A DNA stretch of 64,000 nucleotides from Nocardioides ungokensis (lineage in GTDB: Bacteria; Actinomycetota; Actinomycetes; Propionibacteriales; Nocardioidaceae). The position numbers and the translations under genes were made by a program. How positions within the stretch are numbered: position 1 is the first letter of the stretch; each line of letters begins with the position of its first letter. Of the stretch, positions 29,130-38,391 are shown one piece after another. The stretch is from the NCBI RefSeq assembly GCF_013466985.1, contig NZ_CP059164.1, positions 3,171,001 to 3,235,000 of the forward strand, in the 5' to 3' direction. The notes beneath the pieces are model-generated. The model made no database searches. It was not told the DNA's origin and saw nothing but the letters and a program-made list of their open reading frames with translations.

Positions 29130-30029
29130 TCAATCGACCGCGGGCAAAGGCTGGGGCAGCGTCCGGCGACGCTGGGCCGACGCCCGCGGAGCGGGCTGGC
29201 ACCGGGGACAGAAGTACGACGACCGGTTCATGAACGCGACGCGTCGGATCGGCGTCCCGCAGCGCTCGCAGGGCTCCCCCTCACGCCCGTAGGCGTGCAG
29301 CGACCGGTCGAAGTACCCGGACTCGCCGTTGACGTTGACGTAGAGGGCGTCGAAGGAGGTTCCGCCCTGCCCCAGTGCGTCGGACATGACCTCGCGGGCG
29401 TGGCCGAGCAGCTCGCGGACCTGCCGGGCGGTGAGCCGCTCCCCCGGTCGCTCGCCGTGCAGCCGCGAGCGCCACAGGGCCTCGTCGGCGTAGATGTTGC
29501 CGACGCCCGACACCAGGCCCTGGTCGAGCAGCTGCCGCTTGATCCCGGACGTACGCCGGCGCACACGGCGCACGAACTCGTCGTCGTCGAACTCCGGGTC
29601 GAGGGGGTCGCGGGCGATGTGGGCGATCTCGGAGGGCAGCTCGGCGCCGCCGGCCGAGACCGACAGGCCGCCGAACATGCGCTGGTCGACGAACCGCAGC
29701 TCACGCCCCTCGTCGCTCCCCTCCAGCGCCAGGCGCACCCGGAGGTGGCGCTCGTCGGGGGCCCCGGGCAGCTGCACCAGGATCTGCCCGCTCATGCCGA
29801 GGTGGCCGAGCAGCGCGTCCCCGTTGTCGAGCGGCAGCCAGAGGTACTTGCCGCGCCGGCGGGCGGCCTCGATCCGACGACCCTCCAGCGCCGCCGCGAA
29901 GCCCGCGGGGCCGCGCAGGTCCCGGCGTACGGGACGGGGGTGGAGCACGTCGACCCGGGTGATCGTGGCACCGAGGACGTGGCGCTCGAGTCCCGCGCGC
30001 ACGACCTCGACCTCGGGCAGCTCAGGCAC
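29130..30029 (-). CDS. mutM: Formamidopyrimidine-DNA glycosylase
   Basis: This 299-residue repair enzyme removes 8-oxoguanine and FaPy lesions and nicks the strand. After the initiator the N-terminus reads [13 protein letters not shown], with the catalytic Pro2 and Glu3. There is [10 protein letters not shown] with the conserved Lys, [16 protein letters not shown] (helix-two-turns-helix) and the C-terminal zinc finger [24 protein letters not shown]. Start is GTG 30029. It follows rnc by 13 bp, the usual actinobacterial order. Confidence 0.96.
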   Translation of the reverse strand: MPELPEVEVVRAGLERHVLGATITRVDVLHPRPVRRDLRGPAGFAAALEGRRIEAARRRGKYLWLPLDNGDALLGHLGMSGQILVQLPGAPDERHLRVRLALEGSDEGRELRFVDQRMFGGLSVSAGGAELPSEIAHIARDPLDPEFDDDEFVRRVRRRTSGIKRQLLDQGLVSGVGNIYADEALWRSRLHGERPGERLTARQVRELLGHAREVMSDALGQGGTSFDALYVNVNGESGYFDRSLHAYGREGEPCERCGTPIRRVAFMNRSSYFCPRCQPAPRASAQRRRTLPQPLPAVD

Positions 30030-30042
30030 GGTGTCGGCGGGG

Positions 30043-30780
30043 TCAGTCGGGGACGACGGCGCCGCGTGCGGCGCTCGCGGCGGGGTCCTCGATGCCGAGG
30101 TCGGCGGCGATCTCGCTGTACGCCGTCTCGGCGGCGGCCTGCTCGGCCTCCTTCTTCGACCGGCCCACGCCGTTGCCGTAGAGGGACTCGCCGACCCGGA
30201 CCTGGGCGGTGAAGGTCTTCATGTGGTCGGGGCCGTCGTCCTCGATGACGTACTCGGGGACGCCGAGGCCGTGCTCGGCCGACAGCTCCTGCAGCGAGGT
30301 CTTCCAGTCCAGCCCTGCCCCCATCGCCGACGCGGCGACGATCAGCGGGTCGAAGAGCCGGTGCACGACGTCCGCGGAGACGGTGAACCCGCCACTGAGG
30401 TGGACCGCACCGAGGACGGCCTCGACGGTGTCGGAGAGGATCGAGGCCTTGTTGCGACCCCCGGTCGACTCCTCGCCGCGGCCGAGCTTGACGTGCTCGC
30501 CGACGCCGATGCTGCGACCGACCTCCGCCAGCGCGCGGGCGTTGACGACCGCGGCACGCAGCTTGGCCAGCCGGCCCTCGGAGAGGTCCGGATGGGTCCG
30601 GTAGAGCGTCTCGGTGACGACGACGCCGAGCACCGAGTCGCCCAGGAACTCCAGGCGCTCGTTGGTCGGCAGGCCGCCGTTCTCGTAGGCGAACGACCGG
30701 TGGGTGAGGGCTCGCTCGAGCAGCTCGGGATCCAGCTCAGGGTTCCCGAGCGCTGCTCGCAGCTCGCCGTAGTTGGTCAG
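30043..30780 (-). CDS. rnc: Ribonuclease III
   Basis: This dsRNA endonuclease matures rRNA and some mRNAs. The signature [16 protein letters not shown], the second acidic site [12 protein letters not shown] and the C-terminal double-stranded-RNA-binding domain ([13 protein letters not shown] ... [16 protein letters not shown]) are all present. The start is uncertain: family proteins begin near [10 protein letters not shown], and the codon there is CTG (30780), with no ATG/GTG/TTG between it and rpmF. The next in-frame GTG lies inside rpmF. From CTG the length is 245 residues, as expected. It lies 14 bp after rpmF. Confidence 0.93.
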   Translation of the reverse strand: MTNYGELRAALGNPELDPELLERALTHRSFAYENGGLPTNERLEFLGDSVLGVVVTETLYRTHPDLSEGRLAKLRAAVVNARALAEVGRSIGVGEHVKLGRGEESTGGRNKASILSDTVEAVLGAVHLSGGFTVSADVVHRLFDPLIVAASAMGAGLDWKTSLQELSAEHGLGVPEYVIEDDGPDHMKTFTAQVRVGESLYGNGVGRSKKEAEQAAAETAYSEIAADLGIEDPAASAARGAVVPD

Positions 30781-30794
30781 TGGACCGGGTCGAC

Positions 30795-30980
30795 TCAGAG
30801 GACCTGACGACGGTCGGCCCGGGCGCCGTACTGGCCACACTCGCCGCACGCACGGTGCGGGAGGTGCTTGGCACCGCAGGCGGGGTTCGCGCAGGTCACC
30901 AGGGACGGCGCGACGGCCTTCCACTGCGAGCGACGGTGACGCGTGTTGCTGCGCGACATCTTCCGCTTCGGGACAGCCAC
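30795..30980 (-). CDS. rpmF: 50S ribosomal protein L32 (zinc-binding form)
   Basis: This 61-residue L32 begins [19 protein letters not shown], the family signature, and has a four-cysteine zinc ribbon ([10 protein letters not shown], then CGECGQY). Start is GTG 30980 with GAGGAG nine bases upstream. It follows the DUF177 gene by 43 bp; the pair is nearly universal and co-transcribed. Confidence 0.97.
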   Translation of the reverse strand: MAVPKRKMSRSNTRHRRSQWKAVAPSLVTCANPACGAKHLPHRACGECGQYGARADRRQVL

Positions 30981-31023
30981 TGTTCTCTCCTCATACCAGG
31001 ACCGGGACGTCCGGCCGGACGTG

Positions 31024-31583
31024 TTACTCGGGTTGTTCGGGGTGGTTCTCGAGCGCGGTCAGCTTCGCCCAACGCGGGTCGATCGCAGCCTCGTGCCCGT
31101 GGTCCGGGTCGTCTGCCAGACGAGCCCCGCACTCGGGGCACAGTCCGGGACAGTCGTCCTGGCACAACGGCTGGAACGGTAGTGCGAGCACCACCGCGTC
31201 CCGCAGCAGGGGCTCGAGATCGACCAGGTCGTTCTCGAGCGTGCTGACCTCGTCGTCCTCCTCGGAGATGGCGTGGTCGGCGTACACGAACAGCTCCTGG
31301 AACTTCCCCTCGAGCTCGTCGGAGATCGGTTCCAGGCACCGTACGCACTCGCCCTCGAGCCCGGCTCGCGCCATGCCCGTGACCAGCACCCCTCCATGAC
31401 CGCCTCGATCCGCAGGTCGAGATCGACCGGCGAGCCTTCGGGGACACGGAGAACTTCGATGCCCAGATCTGCCGGTGCCGGAACCGTTCGTGAAACCTCG
31501 CGCTGGGACCCCGGGCGGCGGCCGAGCTCGCGTGTGTCGAGCACGAGCGGCGCTCTCGGGTCCAAATTGCTCAGGGGATTCAC
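31024..31583 (-). CDS. yceD: DUF177/YceD-family protein (frame break near 31391)
   Basis: This family, linked to 23S rRNA stability and always next to rpmF, has a cysteine-rich second half. The N-terminal part, from GTG 31583, reads [20 protein letters not shown] to [12 protein letters not shown]. The rest is in the next frame, [20 protein letters not shown], ending with [16 protein letters not shown]. One G added in the run GAGGGG restores a protein of about 186 residues. Plausible metal-binding cysteines are CVRC and CPGLCPEC. Exact biochemical role is not known. Confidence 0.88.
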
Positions 31584-31659
31584 TTTCGGGTCCGGACAGG
31601 ACAGATCGCCAAGAATGTTAACCGTCAGGGGCTCGGGACGGCAAAACTGCGCCCGGGGC

Positions 31660-32157
31660 CTAGCGGCCCTCGGCCTCGGCGTTGGCGGCGAGCCGCTCCA
31701 CCAGGAGCTCGTGGACCAGCGGCGGCACCAGCCCGGACACGTCTCCCCCGAACGTCGCGACCTCCTTGACCAGGCTTGAAGCGAGGAAGGAGTACTCGGG
31801 GCTGGTGGGCACGAACACCGTCTCCACGTCGGCGAGCGACGCGTTCATCTGCGCCATCTGGAGCTCATAGTCGAAGTCGCTGACCGCGCGCAGGCCCTTG
31901 ACGATGGCGTGGATGCCCCGCTCGGCGCAGAAGCTGGTCAGCAGGCCGTCGAAGCCGTCGACCTGCACGTTGCCGTAGCCGTCGCAGACGTCGCGGAGCA
32001 TCTGCATGCGCTCCTCCGCGCTGAACAGGCGGTTCTTGGACTTGTTGACCCCGACGGCGACGACGACCTCGTCGAAGAGCTTCGAGGCCCGCGAGATGAT
32101 GTCGAGGTGCCCGTTGGTGATCGGGTCGAAGGATCCGGGGCAGACTGCTCGGCGCAC
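31660..32157 (-). CDS. coaD: Phosphopantetheine adenylyltransferase
   Basis: This 165-residue enzyme adenylates 4'-phosphopantetheine, the penultimate step of coenzyme A synthesis. Signature CPGSFDPITNGHLDII (residues 5-20) includes the TxGH nucleotidyltransferase motif, and NKSKNRLFSAEERMQML and the SSSxxKE-like ASSLVKEVATFGGDVSG are present. The start is GTG 32157 with GAGGAG upstream, giving the normal length. rsmD ends 2 bp upstream of this start, so the two are coupled. Confidence 0.96.
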   Translation of the reverse strand: MRRAVCPGSFDPITNGHLDIISRASKLFDEVVVAVGVNKSKNRLFSAEERMQMLRDVCDGYGNVQVDGFDGLLTSFCAERGIHAIVKGLRAVSDFDYELQMAQMNASLADVETVFVPTSPEYSFLASSLVKEVATFGGDVSGLVPPLVHELLVERLAANAEAEGR

Positions 32158-32159
32158 GG

Positions 32160-32741
32160 TTACTCCTCGGGGGCTGGCGTGGACGCGGCGTGACCGTACC
32201 AAAGCACCGTCTCGCCGTAGCGCTTCTCCCGGGTCGCGGAGAAGCCGTCGGGCCACACCGGCTCAGGGCTGCGCGTCGACCGCTCCACCACGACCAGCGC
32301 CCCCGGCACCAGCCAGGCCTGGCGGGCCAGCGCGGCCAGGTCGTCGGCCACGGCGGAGTCCGCCAACGGGTAGGGCGGGTCGAGGAACACCACGTCGTAC
32401 GGCGCGGCCGGCGACCGGCGCAGGGTGCCGGCCACTGAGGCGGCCAAGACGTTGGCCCGGGCGAACCCGAGGGCGCGGGCGTTGGCCGAGATCAGGGCGG
32501 CGGTGCGACGGTCCTGCTCCACCAGGGTCACCACCCCGGCACCGCGGGACCAGGCCTCCAGCCCGACCGCGCCCGACCCGGCGTACAGGTCCAGGAAGCG
32601 CAGCCCGCGCAACGACCCGCACCACGACTCGACCGCCGAGAAGAGCGCCTCGCGGACCCGGTCGCTGGTCGGACGCGTGCTCGCTCCCCGGGGGGTCGCG
32701 ATGCGTCGGCCCCCCGCCGCTCCCCCGATGATGCGCGTCAT
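32160..32741 (-). CDS. rsmD: 16S rRNA (guanine966-N2)-methyltransferase RsmD
   Basis: This 193-residue SAM-dependent enzyme methylates G966 of 16S rRNA. RIIGGAAGGRRIATP and RPTSDRVREALFSAV open the protein; FLDLYAGSGAVGLEAWSRGA is the SAM-binding motif; VVFLDPPYPLAD has the catalytic DPPY. Length is normal. It sits between recG (22 bp upstream) and coaD (2 bp downstream), the standard actinobacterial order. Confidence 0.95.
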   Translation of the reverse strand: MTRIIGGAAGGRRIATPRGASTRPTSDRVREALFSAVESWCGSLRGLRFLDLYAGSGAVGLEAWSRGAGVVTLVEQDRRTAALISANARALGFARANVLAASVAGTLRRSPAAPYDVVFLDPPYPLADSAVADDLAALARQAWLVPGALVVVERSTRSPEPVWPDGFSATREKRYGETVLWYGHAASTPAPEE

Positions 32742-32763
32742 GGGAGATCCCGGACAGGGGCGC

Positions 32764-35004
32764 TCATGACTTGTCCATGAACTCGGACTGGACCGACCGC
32801 TCGAGCTGCTCCACCGCAGCGGCGAGGCCGGGCACCTGACGCAGCTCGAAGTCGGCGTCGAGGAGCTCCTTGGCGGCGGCCCGCGCGTCGAGGATCGTGG
32901 CCTCGTCGCGCAGCACCCGGAGGTTCTGCAGGCTGGACCGGAAGCCGGACTGGGACTTGCCGAGCACGTCGCCCTCGCGGCGCTGCTCGAGGTCGACCCG
33001 GCTCAGCTCGAACCCGTCGGTCGTGGCGGCGACCGCCTCCAGCCGGGCCCGGGCGGGGGTGTCGGCATCGCACCGGGACACCAGCAGGCACAGGCCGGGA
33101 TGCCCGCCGCGGCCCACCCGGCCGCGCAGCTGGTGGAGCTGGGAGACCCCGAACCGCTCGGCGTCGAGCAGGACCATCGCCGTCGCGTTGGCGACGTCGA
33201 CACCCACCTCGATGACCGTGGTGGCGACGAGCACGTCGATGTCGCCGGCCGCGAAGGCCCGCATGGTGCGGTCCTTCTCGTCGGGGGGCATCCTGCCGTG
33301 CAGGCAGGCCACGCGCAGGCCCGCCAGCGGGCCCTCGGAGAGGTCGGCGGCGACGTCGACCACGGCGCTCAGGCCGGTGCCGGTGCGGTCCACGACCAGG
33401 TTGCCGTCCTCGTCGAGGTCGAGCTGGTCGTGCTCGCCCTGCTCCATCTCGTCGCGCACGATGCGTGGGCACACAACGTACGCCTGGTGACCCTTCTCGA
33501 CCTCCTCGCGCACCCGCTCCCAGACCCGGCCGATCCACTGCGGGTGCTCGGCGAGCGGCACCAGGTTGGTCTGGATGGGCGCCCGCCCGGCCGGCAGCTC
33601 GGTCAGCGTCGAGGTCTCGAGGTCGCCGAAGACCGTCATCGCCACGGTGCGCGGGATCGGCGTCGCGGTCATCACCAGCACGTGGGGCGGGGTGCCGGCC
33701 TTGTCGGTGAGCGCGGCCCGCTGCTCGACGCCGAAGCGGTGCTGCTCGTCGACGACCACGAGCCCGAGGTCGGCGAACATCACCGTCTCCTCGAGAAGGG
33801 CGTGGGTGCCGACCACGATGCCGGCCTCGCCACTGGCGATCCGGGAGAGCGGGGCGGTGCGCTGAGCCTTGGTCATCGAGCCGGTCAGCAGCTCGACCGT
33901 GGTGGCGTCGGGATCGCCGCCGAGCATGCCGCCTGCCGCCAGGTCTCCCAGCATCGCCGTGATCGAGCGGTGGTGCTGCTGGGCCAGCACCTCCGTGGGG
34001 GCGAGCAGGGCGGCCTGGCCGCCGGAGTCGACCGTGCGCAGCATCGCCCGCAGGGCGACGAGGGTCTTGCCGGAGCCGACCTCACCCTGCAGCAGCCGGT
34101 GCATGGGGTGCGGCTGGGCGAGCTCGTGCTCGAGCTCGGCCCCGACGGAGCGCTGGCCCTCGGTGAGCTCGAAGGGCAGCCGCTCGTCGAACCGCTCCAG
34201 CAGCCGGCCCTGGTCCCCGGTCCGCGCCTGCGCACCCAGCGCCATCAGCTCGCGGCGGCGACGGCCGAGCACCAGCTGGGTGACCAGCGCCTCCTCGAAG
34301 CGGAACCGGCGCCGAGCTCGGGCGACCTCGCCCTGGTCCGCGGGGGCGTGGATCCAGTCGTAGGCCGTGCGGATGTCGAGGACCTTGTGCTCGGCGCGGA
34401 CCTCGTCGGGCAGCAGCTCGGGCACGTCGTCGAGAACGGTGAGAGCGAAGGTCACGGCGCGCTGCAGGTCCCAGGAGTCCACACCATGGGTCAACGGGTA
34501 GATCGGGTAGTAGTCACCCATCGCGTCGAGGGACATCTGGGCGGCGTCCTCGTCGCCGGACCCGAAGAGCACCATCTGCGGGTTGGTGAGCTGCCACTCG
34601 CTGCGGAAGGTGCCGGCCTTGCCGAGGAAGATCCCGCGGCGCCCCACGCGCAGGCGGTCGGCCTGCCACTCGCTGATGTGCTTGGACTTGGCGAAGAACG
34701 ACATCCGCAGTGACGGGCCGTCGGTGCGCAGCGTCACGTCGAGGCGGTACGCCGGCTTGCCGGTGCGCCGGTCCTTGTAGGTGTGGGTCCTGCTCCCCAC
34801 GACCTCACCGACCAGCGTGAGCAGCTGGCCCTCCTCCAGCTCCTCGACCCGGGTCAGCTCGCCGGTCTTGAGGTAGCGGCGCGGGAAGTGGTGCAGCAGG
34901 TCGCCGACGGTGCGCAGGCCGAGCCCCTCGACGATCCGCTTGGCCTTCTTCCCCTTGGTGCTGGCGCCCAGGACGGACTCGATGGGCGACTCGAGGGTGA
35001 TCAT
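32764..35004 (-). CDS. recG: ATP-dependent DNA helicase RecG
   Basis: This 746-residue helicase reverses stalled replication forks and branch-migrates Holliday junctions. The N-terminal wedge/OB domain (LTLVGEVVGSRTHTYKDRRT) is followed by helicase motifs LLQGEVGSGKTLVALRA (I), LAPTEVLAQQH (Ia), VVDEQHRFGVEQR (II), VMTATPIPRTVAMTVFGD (III), and motifs V-VI in TTVIEVGVDVANAT and QLHQLRGRVGRGG. Length is slightly above E. coli RecG (693), partly from an insert after motif IV. Start is ATG 35004, 13 bp after the DAK2 gene. Confidence 0.96.
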   Translation of the reverse strand: MITLESPIESVLGASTKGKKAKRIVEGLGLRTVGDLLHHFPRRYLKTGELTRVEELEEGQLLTLVGEVVGSRTHTYKDRRTGKPAYRLDVTLRTDGPSLRMSFFAKSKHISEWQADRLRVGRRGIFLGKAGTFRSEWQLTNPQMVLFGSGDEDAAQMSLDAMGDYYPIYPLTHGVDSWDLQRAVTFALTVLDDVPELLPDEVRAEHKVLDIRTAYDWIHAPADQGEVARARRRFRFEEALVTQLVLGRRRRELMALGAQARTGDQGRLLERFDERLPFELTEGQRSVGAELEHELAQPHPMHRLLQGEVGSGKTLVALRAMLRTVDSGGQAALLAPTEVLAQQHHRSITAMLGDLAAGGMLGGDPDATTVELLTGSMTKAQRTAPLSRIASGEAGIVVGTHALLEETVMFADLGLVVVDEQHRFGVEQRAALTDKAGTPPHVLVMTATPIPRTVAMTVFGDLETSTLTELPAGRAPIQTNLVPLAEHPQWIGRVWERVREEVEKGHQAYVVCPRIVRDEMEQGEHDQLDLDEDGNLVVDRTGTGLSAVVDVAADLSEGPLAGLRVACLHGRMPPDEKDRTMRAFAAGDIDVLVATTVIEVGVDVANATAMVLLDAERFGVSQLHQLRGRVGRGGHPGLCLLVSRCDADTPARARLEAVAATTDGFELSRVDLEQRREGDVLGKSQSGFRSSLQNLRVLRDEATILDARAAAKELLDADFELRQVPGLAAAVEQLERSVQSEFMDKS

Positions 35005-35017
35005 GCGCGGCTCCGGG

Positions 35018-36721
35018 TCACTCGACCGACATCAGGAGCTGGTAGCGCTCCTGGCCCCCGTCGTACACGACGACATCGACAGCGGGGTGGCGCTCCTCCA
35101 CCCAGGCGGCGCTGCGCGCGGCCAGCTCGGCGGGGTCGGCCCCGGCGTACGCCGCGGCGTGGGGGCCGTGGTCCACCGACCCGGCGACGATCGTGACGAG
35201 CTCGCCGCCGCCACCGAGCAGGCGGTCCAGCACGCCGGTCGCGACGGCGTACAGGTCCTCCCCGACGAGGGCGAAGTCGCCGGCGACCACGCCGAGGACG
35301 TCGCCCGGCTCGCAGGGGCCGGCCATCGTGATCGCCTGGCGGGCCGCGACCGTGACCGCGCCGTGGCGGGCGTGGCGGGCGGTGGCGGTCATCTCGAGGA
35401 CGTCCTGGTCGAAGGTGCGGCCGGGCTCGTGGACGGCCAGCGCGGCGAGCCCCTGGACCTGGGCCTGGGTGGGGATCACGGCCACGCGGAGGCCGTGGTC
35501 GCCCTCGGCGGTGCGCGCCGCGATCTCCGCGACGCGGACCGAGTCGGGGTCGTTCGGCAGCACGACCACCTCGACGGCGCCGCAGGCGGTGATGGCCTCC
35601 AGCAGCTGACCGGTGGAGGGCCGCCGGCCCGGACCGCCCTCGACCACGACGGCACCGGCCTCGGCGAAGAGCCGTGCGAGGCCGGGGCCGGCGGCCACGG
35701 TGACGATCCGGCGACCCGCCCGCTCGCCCTCGCGCTGCCGGGCCTTCTCGCGGGCCCGGTCCACCTGCTCGGCGAAGTGGGTGACCCGGACCCGGTGCGG
35801 GCGACCCGCGTCGATGCCGGCCTCGATGGCCGCGCCGACGTCGTCGACGTGCACGTGGACGTTCCACAGGCCCTCGCCGCCCACGACGACCAGGGAGTCG
35901 CCGAGGCCGCCCAGCGACTTCTTCAGGCCCGGGATGTGGTCGTCGTCGGCGTCGAGGAGGTACATCACCTCGTAGGCGGGGCCGTCCGCGGTGAGGTCGC
36001 CCTCCCGCGCCTGCACGGCATGCGGGACCGGGATCGCGTGTGCGCCGAACGGCGCCGTCACCGGCGTGGGTCGCCGTCCGGTCAGCACCGTCTCCGCCGC
36101 GTCGAGGATGACGCTCACCCCGCGACCGCCGGCGTCGACGACACCGGCGTCGCGCAGGGCGGGCAGCTGCTCGGGCGTGTGGGCGAGAGCCTCGCGAGCC
36201 GCCGCGGCGGCGGCGGTGAAGACGTCGCGGGCCCGGGCCGAGATATCGGTGGCTCGTTCCTCGGCGGCGACGGCCGCGGCCCGCGCGACGGTCAGCATGG
36301 TGCCCTCGACCGGGGTGCCGACCGCCGCATAGCTGGCGTCGGCGGCCTGGCGCAGGGCCTCGGCCATGACCACGGCGTTCCGGTCGCCGGGCCCGGAGGC
36401 CGCGATCCGGTGGCAGATGGCGCCGAGCATCTCGCTCAGGATCACCCCCGAGTTGCCGCGGGCTCCGAGCAGCGCGCCGCGGCTGCAGGCGGCCAGCGCC
36501 GTACCCCGGTCGGCGTCGGGGTCTCCCCCGGTTGCCTCGCGCAGCGCGTCCCGGGCCGCCGAGACGGTCAGGAACATGTTGGTGCCCGTGTCGCCGTCGG
36601 GGACCGGGTAGACGTTGAGGGCGTCGATCTCCTCGCGCGCCCCGGCCAGCGACTCGGTGGCGATGTCGACGAAGCGCAGCACCACGGCGAGCTCGATCGT
36701 GCCCCGGTGTGGAACTTCCAT
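35018..36721 (-). CDS. DAK2-domain protein (YloV/FakA-like fatty acid kinase)
   Basis: This 567-residue protein has an N-terminal DhaL/DAK2 domain with the nucleotide/metal motif NVYPVPDGDTGTNM (about residues 36-49) and ARGNSGVILSEML. It has a middle domain and a C-terminal DegV-like region ending in VVVYDGGQERYQLLMSVE. The family member FakA phosphorylates fatty acids bound to FakB. The gene lies between rpmB and recG in most actinobacteria and its substrate there is unproved. I chose ATG 36721; a frame remains open further upstream but is low in conserved sequence. It is divergent from rpmB. Confidence 0.88.
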   Translation of the reverse strand: MEVPHRGTIELAVVLRFVDIATESLAGAREEIDALNVYPVPDGDTGTNMFLTVSAARDALREATGGDPDADRGTALAACSRGALLGARGNSGVILSEMLGAICHRIAASGPGDRNAVVMAEALRQAADASYAAVGTPVEGTMLTVARAAAVAAEERATDISARARDVFTAAAAAAREALAHTPEQLPALRDAGVVDAGGRGVSVILDAAETVLTGRRPTPVTAPFGAHAIPVPHAVQAREGDLTADGPAYEVMYLLDADDDHIPGLKKSLGGLGDSLVVVGGEGLWNVHVHVDDVGAAIEAGIDAGRPHRVRVTHFAEQVDRAREKARQREGERAGRRIVTVAAGPGLARLFAEAGAVVVEGGPGRRPSTGQLLEAITACGAVEVVVLPNDPDSVRVAEIAARTAEGDHGLRVAVIPTQAQVQGLAALAVHEPGRTFDQDVLEMTATARHARHGAVTVAARQAITMAGPCEPGDVLGVVAGDFALVGEDLYAVATGVLDRLLGGGGELVTIVAGSVDHGPHAAAYAGADPAELAARSAAWVEERHPAVDVVVYDGGQERYQLLMSVE

Positions 36722-36917
36722 CGCCGTGCCTCGTGTCCCGTCTCCCGTCGGCGCGTCTCGTGCACGCCGGGTGAAAGCCACAGGATAGGGCGTGCGAGCA
36801 TGGTGCGACCCAGACCGCCCGCGGTGCCACCCCCGTGCCGCTCTCGGGCCGGACCCCGTCGCGACGTGGTGTTCGCACCGCGCTTGCCACGATTCGCACC
36901 CGGGCGGGGGCATCGGA

Positions 36918-36923
36918 TACTCT
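36918..36923 (+). promoter_or_regulatory. Candidate -10 box for rpmB
   Basis: GGATACTCTGATG contains TACTCT at 36918-36923, about 60 bp before the rpmB start. A TTCGCA 19 bp upstream (36893-36898) is a weak -35. It lies in the 263-bp interval divergent from the DAK2 gene, in which I see no further gene. Confidence 0.35.
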
Positions 36924-36984
36924 GATGCGGTTGCCCGCTCGGTCGGGCTCTTAGTTCTGCAACCTCGATCTTCAGGAGTTCACG

Positions 36985-37170
36985 GTGGCTGCCGTCTGTG
37001 ACATCTGCGCCAAGAAGCCGGGCTTCGGTCACAACCGGCCGTGGTCGCGCAAGATTACGAAGCGTCGCTTCAACCCCAACATCCAGCGCGTGCGGGCGAC
37101 CGTCAACGGCACCCCCAAGCGCCTCAACGTGTGCACCGGCTGCCTCAAGGCCGGCAAGGTCACTCGCTGA
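36985..37170 (+). CDS. rpmB: 50S ribosomal protein L28 (zinc-binding form)
   Basis: This 61-residue L28 starts at GTG 36985 with CAGGAG upstream. AAVCDICAKKPGFGHNRPWS and NVCTGCLKAGKV supply two CxxC pairs that bind zinc; TKRRFNPNIQRVR is the family core. Actinobacteria often carry a second, cysteine-free L28 used in zinc starvation; the CxxC pairs show that this is the zinc form. It is monocistronic: a strong terminator follows 9 bp after the stop. Confidence 0.96.
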   Translation: MAAVCDICAKKPGFGHNRPWSRKITKRRFNPNIQRVRATVNGTPKRLNVCTGCLKAGKVTR

Positions 37171-37179
37171 CGTAAGCAC

Positions 37180-37220
37180 GAAGGCCCCCGAAAACTGCGC
37201 TGCAGCTTTCGGGGGCCTTC
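37180..37220 (+). terminator. rpmB terminator
   Basis: GAAGGCCCCCGAAA (37180-37193) pairs perfectly with TTTCGGGGGCCTTC (37207-37220) around a 13-base loop that holds CTGCGCTGCAG. The stem ends in TTC without a long T-run. It starts 9 bp after the rpmB stop codon. Confidence 0.8.
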
Positions 37221-37236
37221 TGCGTGCGTCAGCAGG

Positions 37237-37301
37237 CGCCGAGTCGGCGTTGCTTGACCGGAGGAGCGAAGCGGGCGGGGTCAAGCAACGCCGACTCGGC
37301 G
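37237..37301. terminator. Large inverted repeat (23-bp perfect arms) downstream of thiL
   Basis: CGCCGAGTCGGCGTTGCTTG-ACC (37237-37259) has an exact reverse complement at 37279-37301; 19 bases lie between. It stands 13 bp after the thiL stop on the minus strand and 16 bp after the rpmB terminator, so each convergent gene has its own hairpin. The arm also contains the internal palindrome CGCCGAGTCGGCG. Confidence 0.6.
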
Positions 37302-37314
37302 TGCCTGTCCCCGG

Positions 37315-38274
37315 CTAGAAGTGCACCCAGCCCGTCGGGCCCTCGTAGGCCGCGCCGTCGACGGTGACGCCGGGTCCGTCGGGCCCGGCCGCGGAGACCG
37401 AGCCGATGACCGACCACCCCTCGGGGACGGCGCCCTCCGGGAAGGTGGCGAGCAGGGCGTGGTCGTCACCGCCGCTCAGGATGAACTGCAGCGGGTCGGC
37501 ACCCAGCGCCGCGCCCACGGCCTGGAGCGGGTCGGGCACCTCGAAGGCGGAGCGGTGAACGTCGATCGTGACCCCGGACCCCGTGGCGACATGTCCCGCG
37601 TCGGCGAGCAGCCCGTCGGAGATGTCGATCATCGCGGTGGCGCCCGCCTCGGCGGCGATCCGGCCGGCGTCGTACGGCGGCTCGGGACGGCGGTAGGCCT
37701 CGACGAGCACCCGAGGCGACCGGAAGCCGCGCCCGAGGACGGCGAGGCCGCCGGCGGCCCAGCCCTGGCGACCGCAGATCGCGACGACGTCGCCCGGCTC
37801 GGCACCGGAGCGGACGACCGGAGCGTGGGTGCAGGCACCCAGCACCGTCACGGCGATCATGAGCTGGTCGGACCGTGTGACGTCTCCCCCGACGACGCTG
37901 GCGCCCACCAGGGCGCACTCCTCGGCGAACCCGCGGGCGAAGTCGAGCGCCCACTGGACCGGCAGGTCGGCGGGGGCCGCCAGCCCGATCGTCAGGGACG
38001 TCGCCCGGCCACCCATCGCGTTGACGTCGGAGAGGTTCTGGGCGGCGGCCCGGTGACCGACGTCCTCCGCCGAGGCCCACTCGCGCCGGAAGTGCCGGCC
38101 CTCGACCATCAGGTCCGTCGAGACGACGACGTGGCCGGTCTTCACGCGCAGCACCGCCGCGTCGTCCCCGGGGCCGATCAGCACCTGCTCACCCTGTTCG
38201 AAGACGGCGGTGAGGGCGCTGATGAGGCCGAACTCGCCGGCGTCGGCGAGCGTGGCGTCGGGGGGAAAAGCCAT
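37315..38274 (-). CDS. thiL: Thiamine-monophosphate kinase
   Basis: This 319-residue enzyme makes thiamine diphosphate from thiamine phosphate. Motifs are GEFGLISALTAVFEQG, IGPGDDAAVLRV (Mg/ATP Asp pair), STDLMVEGRHFRREWASAED, AQNLSDVNAMGG, SVVGGDVTRSD and ISDGLLADAGHVA, all in family order. I chose ATG 38274, eleven residues before GEFGLI; an in-frame ATG at 38313 is possible. It is divergent from the AsnC-type gene. In actinobacteria thiL usually clusters with ddl and the DUF3515 lipoprotein gene, as here. Confidence 0.95.
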   Translation of the reverse strand: MAFPPDATLADAGEFGLISALTAVFEQGEQVLIGPGDDAAVLRVKTGHVVVSTDLMVEGRHFRREWASAEDVGHRAAAQNLSDVNAMGGRATSLTIGLAAPADLPVQWALDFARGFAEECALVGASVVGGDVTRSDQLMIAVTVLGACTHAPVVRSGAEPGDVVAICGRQGWAAGGLAVLGRGFRSPRVLVEAYRRPEPPYDAGRIAAEAGATAMIDISDGLLADAGHVATGSGVTIDVHRSAFEVPDPLQAVGAALGADPLQFILSGGDDHALLATFPEGAVPEGWSVIGSVSAAGPDGPGVTVDGAAYEGPTGWVHF

Positions 38275-38391
38275 GCGCCCATCCCACCAGATCGGGCCCG
38301 GGATCCCGGACATGGGCGCACCTATCGGCACGTGTGGCCGGCACGGTAGGTTGACCGTCACACGAGCACCGAGACAAACGAGGAGCGCACG

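Noticed and set aside
37237..37301. Large inverted repeat considered as an integron attC or transposon end
   Set aside because: No integrase, cassette or target duplication nearby; position between convergent genes fits a terminator.
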